A stretch of 64,000 nt of DNA. Source: Methanolobus sediminis (GTDB lineage: Archaea; Halobacteriota; Methanosarcinia; Methanosarcinales; Methanosarcinaceae). The DNA is taken from assembly GCF_031312595.1 (NCBI RefSeq), contig NZ_CP133592.1, forward strand, positions 930,001 through 994,000, given 5' to 3'. Positions 53,071-60,445 of this stretch are shown piece after piece (within the stretch, counting starts at the first letter, position 1; each line of letters starts with the position of its first letter). Made by a program: the position numbers and the translations under genes. The notes beneath the pieces are model-generated. The model saw nothing but the letters and a program-made list of their open reading frames with translations, searched no databases and had not been told where the DNA came from.

Positions 53071-54231
53071 ATGCCTATCGATCCAATCTGTAAAAATAAA
53101 GTGCAGGAAGACACCTCATATTCTGTGAATTATGCAGGGAAAAAATATCGTTTCTGCTCGTCTGAATGCAAAGATAAATTTGACATTGTTGAAAAAAGAG
53201 TCATACGCCTGAAGAAGTCTATCGCTGAACAGGAAAAGATCTCTTTTGGAAAGCTCAGGAAGGAAATTATCAAGCCTGGAATCTGCACTCTTTGCGGAGC
53301 CTGCGCTGCTTCCTGTGATTCTATTGTTATTAAGGATGAACAACCCACTCTTGTAGATAAGTGTACAGCGTGTGGTGTTTGTTACAACCAGTGTCCAAGA
53401 ACGATTACGACTGAAGCCGGACTGGTTGGTAAGTTACGTCATGCTTACTGTGCAAAGTCAGCTCTTCCTGAACTGAAAGGACAGGATGGAGGTGTTGTCA
53501 CCGCCATGCTTGGCTACGCACTGGATGCAGGACTTATTGACTGTGCCATTGTAACCACCAGGTCAGAGGAAGAGCCATGGAAACCTGTCCCTATCGTTGC
53601 AAAGACCTACGAGGATATTCTGGAGGGGTCGGGCAGTATTTACAGTCACAGTATGACCCTGAAAGCTTTGATGGACGCTGTTAAAGAAGGCATGAGAAGC
53701 ATTGCTTTTGTCGGACCAAGCTGTAATATCGATGCGGTAACCAAGATGCAGAAAAGTCCGCAGGGATTCCTGCACCATTTCATGAGAGCAAATATCCTTA
53801 AAATGGGTCTGTTCTGTATGGATACTTTCTACTATGAAGGAATTAAGGAGTTCGTTGAGAGCAGGGAAATGAATCTTGCTGACATCGAATCTATGAAGAT
53901 CCGCAAGGGTAAATTCGAGTTCCAGACACAGGATGAACTCAGGGTTTTCCCGCTTGAGGAGTTTGACCAGTACAGGAGCAGTTCATGTAAATACTGTACG
54001 GATATGGCAGCTGAGAATGCAGACATCTCATTTGGCGGTGTTGGCACACCTCAGGGATGGACCACAGTGCTTGCACGTTCCAGTATTGGATATGAGATAT
54101 TCAACGAAGCCGTAGACAATGGATATATTACATCACGTTTGCTTGAAGAAAAGGAAATGAAGAATGCCCTCAACCTGGCAAAGATGAAGAAGATCCAGAT
54201 GTATCCCATCCACCGCAGAGAAAAATTATAA
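53071..54231 (+). CDS. YHS-domain fusion to F420-reducing hydrogenase/dehydrogenase beta subunit (FrhB/FpoF-like)
   Basis: Residues 1-45 form a YHS metal-binding domain (DPICKNKVQ, YRFCSSECKDKF). Residues 70-110 carry two [4Fe-4S] motifs (CTLCGACAASC; CTACGVCYNQC), and the rest is an FrhB/FpoF-like F420 oxidoreductase (LPELKGQDGGVVTAMLGYAL; FVGPSCNIDAV; GTPQGWTTVLAR). FrhB proteins oxidise reduced F420 via FAD and pass electrons to Fe-S clusters. With the divergent siroheme-reductase-like gene this re-creates the two halves of Fsr. GGGAG precedes the ATG and a terminator follows. The YHS fusion is unusual. Confidence 0.88.
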   Translation: MPIDPICKNKVQEDTSYSVNYAGKKYRFCSSECKDKFDIVEKRVIRLKKSIAEQEKISFGKLRKEIIKPGICTLCGACAASCDSIVIKDEQPTLVDKCTACGVCYNQCPRTITTEAGLVGKLRHAYCAKSALPELKGQDGGVVTAMLGYALDAGLIDCAIVTTRSEEEPWKPVPIVAKTYEDILEGSGSIYSHSMTLKALMDAVKEGMRSIAFVGPSCNIDAVTKMQKSPQGFLHHFMRANILKMGLFCMDTFYYEGIKEFVESREMNLADIESMKIRKGKFEFQTQDELRVFPLEEFDQYRSSSCKYCTDMAAENADISFGGVGTPQGWTTVLARSSIGYEIFNEAVDNGYITSRLLEEKEMKNALNLAKMKKIQMYPIHRREKL

Positions 54232-54239
54232 GTTACATA

Positions 54240-54270
54240 GTATTGCTACCTGCAATACCAATACTTTTTT
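54240..54270 (+). terminator. Intrinsic terminator after the YHS-FrhB gene
   Basis: GTATTGC (54240-54246) and GCAATAC (54252-54258) form a 7-bp stem with a 5-nt loop, followed shortly by a run of T. Confidence 0.75.
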
Positions 54271-54356
54271 ATCTTTTTTCCATTGATTTGTTATACTGTT
54301 ATTGTGATGTTTAATTTAGTTCATCACTGATACTTAATCAGAAAGATTAGAGGCTT

Positions 54357-55985
54357 TCAAGCCCCTAAAATTTCCGTGACAGCTCCAAAGAAAGCATCCA
54401 CTTTTTCATTGATAAAAGAAGCAATACTGTCATTATTCTCCGTTTCTGACTGTTGGCTTATTTCAGTAGTAACATCCGTCCCATCAGGGACTGAACTGTA
54501 AGTGTCATTTCCAATTGATGTGACTGCCTGATCTTCAAGGCCCTGAAGTTCCATGATGTAACCATCAACAGCTATGGAATAGCCTGAAGGATTCAGACTT
54601 ATTGTTTCAGGGTATGCTATTGGTGTTGGAATAGACCATGCTTCATTCGTAGCAGTATTAAGATAGGAAATTTTTGAATCTGAAACGAATATGAGATCGT
54701 TACCTTCCAGACTGTAATAGTACACATTATCTATTTCCATCTGATCCTGCCCGCTGAGCAAAGTGAGATTATACATTCTTGATGGGACATCCCGGTCTAA
54801 GGTACGACAGATAACCAGAACACAGCCATTTTCACTAAGCATTGTATCAATATCCGAATCAACTCTGAACAATTTCTCAATTTCACCATTTATTGAAACT
54901 GCAAACAATTCATGCATCTTACTCGAACCATTAGAAACTAAAAGTCTTTCACTGTCCGGATACCACGCTTCAATAATTCCATAATCTAATAAGGGTATTA
55001 TAGCAGGTTTTTCCCCATCCATATCGTTGAAGGACAAAACATAAAGAAGGGTGCCACCTCCTTCTGAAAGACTATCTTGAGTGAATGACAGTTTTTTACT
55101 ATCTGGACTCCATTTTACAAAATAAAAATTTGCGCCTTCTACGGAATATATCTGGTCAATATCTCTGGTTTCGATATCTACAAGAAACATTTCTTTATGG
55201 ATTTTGGTATAATTATCTTCCAGCATCGAGAATACCAGTTTGCTTCCATCACCTGATAATGTAACATCTTTAATCTTGAAATAATTATCACCTATGTCCA
55301 AACTGAAATTAGTATTGTCTTCTAAATTGTAAACGACTAAGTTTCCCGGGATAAAAGTAATAATTTTATCCTCTACAGGTGACCATTTATAATTAACAGG
55401 CATCTCAGAAATTGATCCACTTACGTCCAGATCCTGATCAATCCTATGAACAGGCTGAAGATCATTTGACATTATCCCAAGCTGGGAAGATTTTACCCGA
55501 TACATTCCTCCTGTTGATTCTTCCACATATGCAAAATAATCGCCAGAAGAGCTCCATACAGGTGATCTAATTATCAGACCTTCACTGGATTTTGATTCCC
55601 CCCATACAACGCACTTTAAATCTGAACCGTCTGCATCTGCAATGTAAAGAGCGTATACTATGGCACTGCCAAAATCCCCTCCCCCTATCATATGAAGAAA
55701 AACAGATGTCTGGATTAACATCTGATCACCATCAGGACTCCAAATTACATTAAAATAAGGGGTCGTGTTTTCGTCATAGCCTTCATAAACATCAGTATCC
55801 ACAAGACTGAGTAAGTCTTCACCTACTGTTTGCTGGAGGTCTGCTACAATAGTTGCATTTACCTGTTCCGGATTACTACCTGCAACTGCCGGATGCAAAG
55901 AAATACAGGTAAGAGCGACTAGAATCAACAAATTAATCCTGAATCTTAACGTTGACGATTTATTTATACTATTGGAAAAATTCAT
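54357..55985 (-). CDS. Secreted TolB/PD40 beta-propeller-like protein
   Basis: The 542-residue protein has a signal peptide (RINLLILVALTCISLHP) and a series of WSPDGDQ/WSSSGDY/WSPDSKK repeats typical of the PD40 blades of a TolB-like beta-propeller: FNVIWSPDGDQMLI, VWSSSGDYFAYVEES, FVKWSPDSKKLSFT and AWYPDSERLLVSNG. It ends with a Ser/Thr/Glu-rich stretch and a short hydrophobic tail. It should be extracytoplasmic and bind proteins or ligands. It is monocistronic; no partner is visible nearby. Confidence 0.87.
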   Translation of the reverse strand: MNFSNSINKSSTLRFRINLLILVALTCISLHPAVAGSNPEQVNATIVADLQQTVGEDLLSLVDTDVYEGYDENTTPYFNVIWSPDGDQMLIQTSVFLHMIGGGDFGSAIVYALYIADADGSDLKCVVWGESKSSEGLIIRSPVWSSSGDYFAYVEESTGGMYRVKSSQLGIMSNDLQPVHRIDQDLDVSGSISEMPVNYKWSPVEDKIITFIPGNLVVYNLEDNTNFSLDIGDNYFKIKDVTLSGDGSKLVFSMLEDNYTKIHKEMFLVDIETRDIDQIYSVEGANFYFVKWSPDSKKLSFTQDSLSEGGGTLLYVLSFNDMDGEKPAIIPLLDYGIIEAWYPDSERLLVSNGSSKMHELFAVSINGEIEKLFRVDSDIDTMLSENGCVLVICRTLDRDVPSRMYNLTLLSGQDQMEIDNVYYYSLEGNDLIFVSDSKISYLNTATNEAWSIPTPIAYPETISLNPSGYSIAVDGYIMELQGLEDQAVTSIGNDTYSSVPDGTDVTTEISQQSETENNDSIASFINEKVDAFFGAVTEILGA

Positions 55986-56014
55986 GTTTATACTTCATAT
56001 TTGTAAATAGTTTA

Positions 56015-56152
56015 ATGGGTGAAACGAATGATAAATTTAGACTGAAACGATATATTGAAACGTCATACATAGATGAAACAAAGGTACATGACACAGGTTT
56101 AGCATGTACTGCAAGATTGACGTTTACACTCCAAGCAAATAATCGTAAGTAA
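56015..56152 (+). CDS. Possible 45-residue small protein
   Basis: ATG at 56015 lies about 25 bp after a TATA-like TTTATACTT (55987-55995), so the mRNA could be leaderless. The frame (MGETNDKFRLKRYIETSY and so on) is polar and basic, with no recognised family. The DNA from 56153 to 56300 also holds an 8-bp inverted repeat (GATGAAGT/ACTTCATC at 56225-56264) and a short coding-like stretch; nothing firm can be assigned there. Confidence 0.28.
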   Translation: MGETNDKFRLKRYIETSYIDETKVHDTGLACTARLTFTLQANNRK

Positions 56153-56308
56153 CAATTGATATAAATTATGGCCATAGCTCCAACTAATTAAAATGTTATA
56201 CATAACTTACATTGATACTTTGTAGATGAAGTGGGGACAGAAGAAGATACAGATATACTTCATCAACCGCAGGCAGAATGAATGAAATACATTCTTTTTT
56301 AATTTTGC

Positions 56309-56330
56309 AACAACTTTTTATACTGTTGTT
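56309..56330 (+). promoter_or_regulatory. TATA box framed by an inverted repeat
   Basis: AACAAC (56309-56314) and GTTGTT (56325-56330) flank TTTTTATAC, placing the TATA box of the gene at 56346 in the middle of a dyad. Transcription would start within a few bases of the ATG, giving a leaderless mRNA. Confidence 0.5.
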
Positions 56331-56345
56331 ACAAAATATTGACTA

Positions 56346-56657
56346 ATGAGTGAAGTTAGTCTATCGCTAATCCCCCCTATTAGTAAAAAAACAACAACTG
56401 CCATTATTATTGCTGAATGTTGGGTATTCATTGCACTGATAACTGCTGATGCTATGGGAGTAGTAAGTTATGGAGAAACTAGGTATTTCCACTGGATAAT
56501 CTCACTAAGCCCCCCCATATGGGTACTGCTTATGGCAAATCCAAATAGCCAGAACTTAAGTGGCAAGGATGAAAAGAGAGCCATTATGGCAATGGTAGTT
56601 ACTTTTGTAATCGTTATAGTTGTAGCTCTGGAATCCATACTACAGGGAAATATATAA
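56346..56657 (+). CDS. Small membrane protein
   Basis: The 103-residue protein has three hydrophobic segments (about 16-38, 46-62 and 76-97) and short polar loops (NPNSQNLSGKDEKR). No family is recognised. The promoter predicts a leaderless mRNA, and a dyad covers the TATA box, so its transcription is probably regulated. It is convergent with the HxlR regulator, which is a candidate for controlling it. Confidence 0.72.
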   Translation: MSEVSLSLIPPISKKTTTAIIIAECWVFIALITADAMGVVSYGETRYFHWIISLSPPIWVLLMANPNSQNLSGKDEKRAIMAMVVTFVIVIVVALESILQGNI

Positions 56658-56722
56658 TCTCAATATAGTTGTGAAGAAATCAATACTTAAAAGAGAGATT
56701 AAAGATATTTCACAAAATTATT

Positions 56723-57100
56723 TTAATCCTCTATATTCAACAGTTCTTTAGTCAACTCATAGCTATGTTCTGTACATTTGGGAGTAGACTCATCAGCACA
56801 TTCTTTATATGCAAATCCAGAAAGCTCATAAAGCACTTTGTTAAGGTTCCTGCCTTTACTGGTCAGGTGATATTCTATTGTTACCGGTGTCTTGGATACA
56901 ATTACCTTTTCTATTAACCCGTCCTGTTCCAATTGACGCAATTTACCGGACAGAACCTTGCTACTAAGTTTAGGATTGTTTTTTAGGAATTCATTAAATT
57001 GCTTTTTTCCACAGAACATATCCCTGATTATGTTGAGCGTCCATTTCTTACTTATTAGTTTTATTGCCAGGTCTATAGGACTGCGTTCCAGGTCTCCCAT
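56723..57100 (-). CDS. HxlR-family transcriptional regulator
   Basis: The 125-residue protein is a typical HxlR winged helix: PIDLAIKLISKKWTLNIIRD, FNEFLKNNPKLSSKVLSGKLRQLEQDGLI and a wing VTIEYHLTSKGRNL. HxlR proteins often sense aldehydes, disulfides or electrophiles. Cysteines occur at the kinase-like start (MFCGKK) and C-terminal (ECADESTPKCTEH) ends and could be sensory. It is divergent from fae, the formaldehyde-activating enzyme gene, a suggestive pairing since bacterial HxlR responds to formaldehyde. GGTGA precedes the ATG. Confidence 0.9.
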   Translation of the reverse strand: MGDLERSPIDLAIKLISKKWTLNIIRDMFCGKKQFNEFLKNNPKLSSKVLSGKLRQLEQDGLIEKVIVSKTPVTIEYHLTSKGRNLNKVLYELSGFAYKECADESTPKCTEHSYELTKELLNIED

Positions 57101-57114
57101 GATTTCTCACCAGG

Positions 57115-57128
57115 TTACCAAATGGTTA
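57115..57128. promoter_or_regulatory. Candidate HxlR operator
   Basis: TTACCA-AA-TGGTTA (one mismatch) lies between a TATA-like GTAAATAG (about 57136-57143, minus) and the expected start of hxlR transcription. The position fits autorepression, and the site is within 140 bp of fae. Confidence 0.45.
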
Positions 57129-57250
57129 GAATAACTATTTACATGTTCTCCTGTTATGTGATGATGTGAAAATAAGGAACGGTAGAAATGTCTTATGTAT
57201 AAATAAAATTATACAATGCGTTTCTCCAAAGTTCTGATTGAGGAAATAAG

Positions 57251-57754
57251 ATGACAAAAATACTAAATAGCCTGGTAGGCGAAGCCTTAGTTGGTGAAGG
57301 ACCGGAAGTTGCTCATATAGACCTTGTGATAGGAAGAAAAGGAAGTGCTGTTGAAACTGCGTTTATGAATTCCCTTGCAATGCCAAGACAGGGACACTCT
57401 CCTTTACTTGCCGTACTTGAACCAAATGTCACACCAAAACCCGCAACACTTCTTGTGAACAAAGTAACTATCAAGAATGTGGCACAGGCAGCCCTGATGT
57501 TCGGACCTGCACAGGCATCCATTGCAAAAGCTGTTATGGACAGTGTTGAAGAAGGCGTAATTCCAAAAGAAGAAGCTGAAGACCTACTTCTCATTGTCTC
57601 TGTGTTCATAGAGTGGGATGCAAAAGACAAGGATAAGATCTATGAGTTCAACTACGAAGCAACAAAACTTGCAATCAAGCGTGCGGTTGACGGAACTCCT
57701 ACAGTCGACGAAGCACTTGCTAAAAAGGATATTGCAGCACACCCATTTGCATAA
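57251..57754 (+). CDS. fae: Formaldehyde-activating enzyme
   Basis: The 167-residue protein matches Fae, which joins formaldehyde to tetrahydromethanopterin (or tetrahydrosarcinapterin) as methylene-H4MPT. The conserved catalytic His sits in EVAHIDLVIG, followed by MNSLAMPRQGHSPLLAVLEPN and FGPAQASIAKAVMDSVEEG. In methanogens Fae homologues may detoxify formaldehyde. A TATA box TATAAATAAA at about 57198-57207 and GAGGAAA before the ATG support expression. It is divergent from an HxlR regulator and ends with a terminator. Confidence 0.96.
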   Translation: MTKILNSLVGEALVGEGPEVAHIDLVIGRKGSAVETAFMNSLAMPRQGHSPLLAVLEPNVTPKPATLLVNKVTIKNVAQAALMFGPAQASIAKAVMDSVEEGVIPKEEAEDLLLIVSVFIEWDAKDKDKIYEFNYEATKLAIKRAVDGTPTVDEALAKKDIAAHPFA

Positions 57755-57763
57755 ATGAAATAT

Positions 57764-57784
57764 TCCTGCAAGATCATTGCAGGA
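57764..57784 (+). terminator. Terminator after fae
   Basis: TCCTGCAA (57764-57771) and TTGCAGGA (57777-57784) form a perfect 8-bp stem with a 5-nt loop, followed 10 bp later by a T-run. Confidence 0.75.
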
Positions 57785-57871
57785 TCAACTTCCTTTTTTG
57801 ATGAATGTCATTTAAATTGTTCAATATTTAATTCATTATTGAAGAGCATCCAGATAGATTTCGAAATAATA

Positions 57872-58732
57872 TTACTGCCACATGACCTCAAGTGGCTTCC
57901 TGCGGGGAATGCCATGTACCTTATACATAGGATGCCCGAATAAGATTGCATAAGCACTTTTCCTTCCTGACGGCAGGCCAAGTTCTTTCTGGAGAGGTTC
58001 ATAATAGGTTGCAGCGGCAGCAACAAAACCGGCCCAGCAGGTACCTACTCCAAATGCAGGTGCTGCGATATCGAAATGGGTGAGAGCAATTATAGCATCG
58101 GTAGCTGCAATTGGATTTTCTTCGGGAATATGTGCAAAAAGCAGATGCGGAGCATCCCGGCAGATGACATCATGCCCATGTTCCCATGCTGAAATGAATG
58201 CAGGTACGTAGCCACTCATTGGATGTGAGGTGTTCACAAGGCTCTTCATCCATTCGATTGTGAGTCCGGCAATCTTCCTGACTCTTTCAGGATCATGAAC
58301 AACCAGCCACTGAACAGGTTGACCATTTGTTCCTGATGCAGCGTAGCGGGCAATATCAAGGATTTCAAGTATTTTCTCCCGTGGAACAGGCTCTTTTGTA
58401 AAATGCCTTATTGACCTGCGTTTCTTAAGATAAAAACCTATATCTTCAGTAGAGATATCACCAACACCGGCGGGCAGAGTTACTTTCTCATCAGGACGAA
58501 GATTCAGAATCAACGCCTCAGACGGACAGAAAACCTCACAGTGTCCGCATTTGATGCAGCGCAGAATGTTTGCTTCCTTCACCTGTGGAAGATTTGACTT
58601 TTCAGCTAATTCGATAATACGCGTAGTACATACTTTTGTGCAAATACCGCAACCTGTGCATAGATCCTGATCAACGATAATGAGAGTAATGAGTATCAAC
58701 TCCTGATAATGAGCGGATATACAGACACACAC
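57872..58732 (-). CDS. Nitroreductase with N-terminal 2[4Fe-4S] ferredoxin domain
   Basis: After LIIVDQDLCTGCGICTKVC and ILRCIKCGHCEVFCPSEAL (two [4Fe-4S] motifs) the protein has an FMN nitroreductase domain (RRSIRHFTKEPVPREKILEI; YAASGTNGQPVQWLVV; GVGTCWAGF). Such archaeal fusions are thought to reduce flavin-dependent substrates with ferredoxin electrons. The start is unclear: GTG at 58732 gives 286 residues with an odd first 17, and AGGAG near 58702-58706 is followed nine bases later by ATT in frame, with no ATG. I report the longest frame. Confidence 0.9.
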   Translation of the reverse strand: MCVCISAHYQELILITLIIVDQDLCTGCGICTKVCTTRIIELAEKSNLPQVKEANILRCIKCGHCEVFCPSEALILNLRPDEKVTLPAGVGDISTEDIGFYLKKRRSIRHFTKEPVPREKILEILDIARYAASGTNGQPVQWLVVHDPERVRKIAGLTIEWMKSLVNTSHPMSGYVPAFISAWEHGHDVICRDAPHLLFAHIPEENPIAATDAIIALTHFDIAAPAFGVGTCWAGFVAAAATYYEPLQKELGLPSGRKSAYAILFGHPMYKVHGIPRRKPLEVMWQ

Positions 58733-59067
58733 CCGGCTCTTTTTGTGATAGATATACTAACGGCATTATTCATTTGCTTTTCTCTACAGATATTTCCAGC
58801 CTCTAAATGTGTCATATCAGTAGAATGCTTACGGTTCTGATTGTAATGAATTATATTGAAAATGACTAAAAAAGGGATGATTACAGGACTATTCTCCTGA
58901 ACTCATACGTTCAATCGTTTCGTCCTCACTACTGGATTCTATCCTCATGGCTAATTTTAGCCATAATCTATTAATTTATTGATGTTATAACTAAAATCAT
59001 ACAAAATGAAGAAAACTATAGGTAATATATCAAACAGAATTCATGTGGTCAAACAGGGCTAAATACT
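58733..59067. other. Intergenic region between the nitroreductase and transglutaminase-like genes
   Basis: It holds a perfect 18-bp palindrome ATGGCTAA-TT-TTAGCCAT (58947-58964), a weak CAGGA/TCCTG hairpin (58884-58899) and a possible 19-residue minus frame at 58889-58948 (MRIESSSEDETIERMSSGE) without ribosome-binding site. The palindrome could be an operator for the transglutaminase-like gene, about 100 bp upstream of its ATG. No RNA gene is recognised. Confidence 0.45.
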
Positions 59068-59952
59068 ATGAAAAGATCGATACTTTTTATTTTCCTGATA
59101 GCAATACTGATGTTCTCGGTTTATGCTGTATCTGATGGGGATGATGGTACAGTTACATCTTTTTCTTCTGTTACTCCTGAAGAAAATGTTTCAGACAATA
59201 TGAGGGCAGAAGATACAATAAATGCTGTTCCTTCAAACGCTCTTTCTGAAAATAGTCTTATGGATCCGGCTCCATGCATACAGCAGGAAATGGCTGACAA
59301 AAAAGAACTCAAAGATTTTCTTCCGGCTAACCCTCCTGAAACGACAGGTGTTTTACGGATTCAGGAATATGTAACACCATACGCTGATGCTGTGCAGGAC
59401 TATCTTAAGGATGAAGATCTTGATGATGCAGATGAGATATATGAGACTGCAGTTTCATGGATATGGGTGTCTGATACTACCCTGAACTACCAGCCGGATG
59501 GATGGCTCACTCCTACAGAGTTTCTGCAAGATACTCCGGACTTCGATTCAAACCCTGTGCCAGGTGAGATCGTAAGTGATTGTACCGAACAGGCTAATAC
59601 TCTTGCATCGTTACTGATAGGCTCCGGTGAATATGATGAAGAGACCTTAAGGGTTGTTATGGGTCAGGTAACCAGCAGTAACATTAATGGTGGACATGCA
59701 TGGGTCGAGGTCTACGAAGATGGGGAATGGTTCCCTGTGGATGCCACAGTAGGTCCGTATTATGACGAGGACCTTGAGGAAGTGGTCTATCCCGACAATT
59801 ACAAAGATATTGATTTCGATTACTTCCGGGATGAAAAATACTCTGTGGTAGAGCTCTGGTATTATTATAACAATGAATACATCATTGATGTCAGTTCAGG
59901 TACAGGAGATGCACCTGATTATTGGTATTCTATTCCTTCCAGTTATTATTGA
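59068..59952 (+). CDS. Secreted transglutaminase-like protein
   Basis: The 294-residue protein begins with a hydrophobic signal (SILFIFLIAILMFSVYAV) and an acidic linker. The C-terminal half is a transglutaminase-like cysteine-protease fold: C172 in DCTEQAN, H210 in GGHAWVEVYEDGEWFPVD and D225 in VDATVGPYY form the expected Cys-His-Asp triad. Such proteins cross-link or cleave peptides, or modify surface proteins; here the setting is the cell envelope. ATG start; no clear ribosome-binding site. No partner gene is obvious. Confidence 0.87.
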   Translation: MKRSILFIFLIAILMFSVYAVSDGDDGTVTSFSSVTPEENVSDNMRAEDTINAVPSNALSENSLMDPAPCIQQEMADKKELKDFLPANPPETTGVLRIQEYVTPYADAVQDYLKDEDLDDADEIYETAVSWIWVSDTTLNYQPDGWLTPTEFLQDTPDFDSNPVPGEIVSDCTEQANTLASLLIGSGEYDEETLRVVMGQVTSSNINGGHAWVEVYEDGEWFPVDATVGPYYDEDLEEVVYPDNYKDIDFDYFRDEKYSVVELWYYYNNEYIIDVSSGTGDAPDYWYSIPSSYY

Positions 59953-60445
59953 TTTTTTATCTGCTTAATCTTTTTTCAGTTCAGTAGAAATCCTCATTTT
60001 AATGGTTATGCGATTACGCATGCTGCCATGATTGCAGACTATCAATATTGTGGGAGAACTGCAGATTCAAATTCATACCAAAACATATGAAGAAAAAATC
60101 AACTCTTTTTCCCACAACCACAAACCCATTCTCAATTAACAAAAACACCAGTTACTTCTCAGTAAAGTGATGAGCAGTATAAGCAACCTCTCCAGTCTTT
60201 TCGGAATATAAGCGGAAAATAAGCCTTCTTCTTTTGTCACTAACAAGTTCCTGAGATTACGTGCACGTTCATAATTAAAAATAGAATAGAAAAGAACAAG
60301 ATGATCCTGACATAGATGACTACATTTTCCTTTATAAGTAACTAACTTGTGGTGGGGATGATGTAGGGAGAGATATCCAGAACCATCTTGATTTACAATC
60401 CTAAAAAAATATATTGTAAAAAAGAAAGGGAAGGGACCCTTACTT
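59953..60445. other. Non-coding remainder around the methyltransferase fragment
   Basis: Besides the pseudogene fragment, this stretch has an ATGCG-ATTA-CGCAT hairpin (60008-60021), a stop-free plus frame ending in DSNSYQNI near 60090 without a start, and T-rich sequence behind the surface-protein gene (about 60405-60443, minus direction) that probably ends its transcript. No intact gene is seen. Confidence 0.5.
60101..60275 (-). pseudogene. Decayed C-terminal fragment of the methyltransferase gene at 62140
   Basis: The DNA here is clearly similar to the 3' end of the methyltransferase gene 2 kb away: 60121-60275 aligns with about 62226-62380, including a 20-bp-plus identical stretch around AGTAAAGTGATGAGCAGTAT. 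The flank 60101-60130 also matches 62144-62171, so about 60 bp between two short CAAAYCCATT repeats are missing. In the minus frame NLRNLLVTKEEGLFSAY corresponds to YLRDLPVTKEEGSFLAY before the frame breaks. Only this fragment is duplicated. Confidence 0.85.

Noticed and set aside
57755-57943. 62-residue frame directly after fae
   Set aside because: It begins on the fae terminator hairpin and runs over the end of the nitroreductase gene; no ribosome-binding site.
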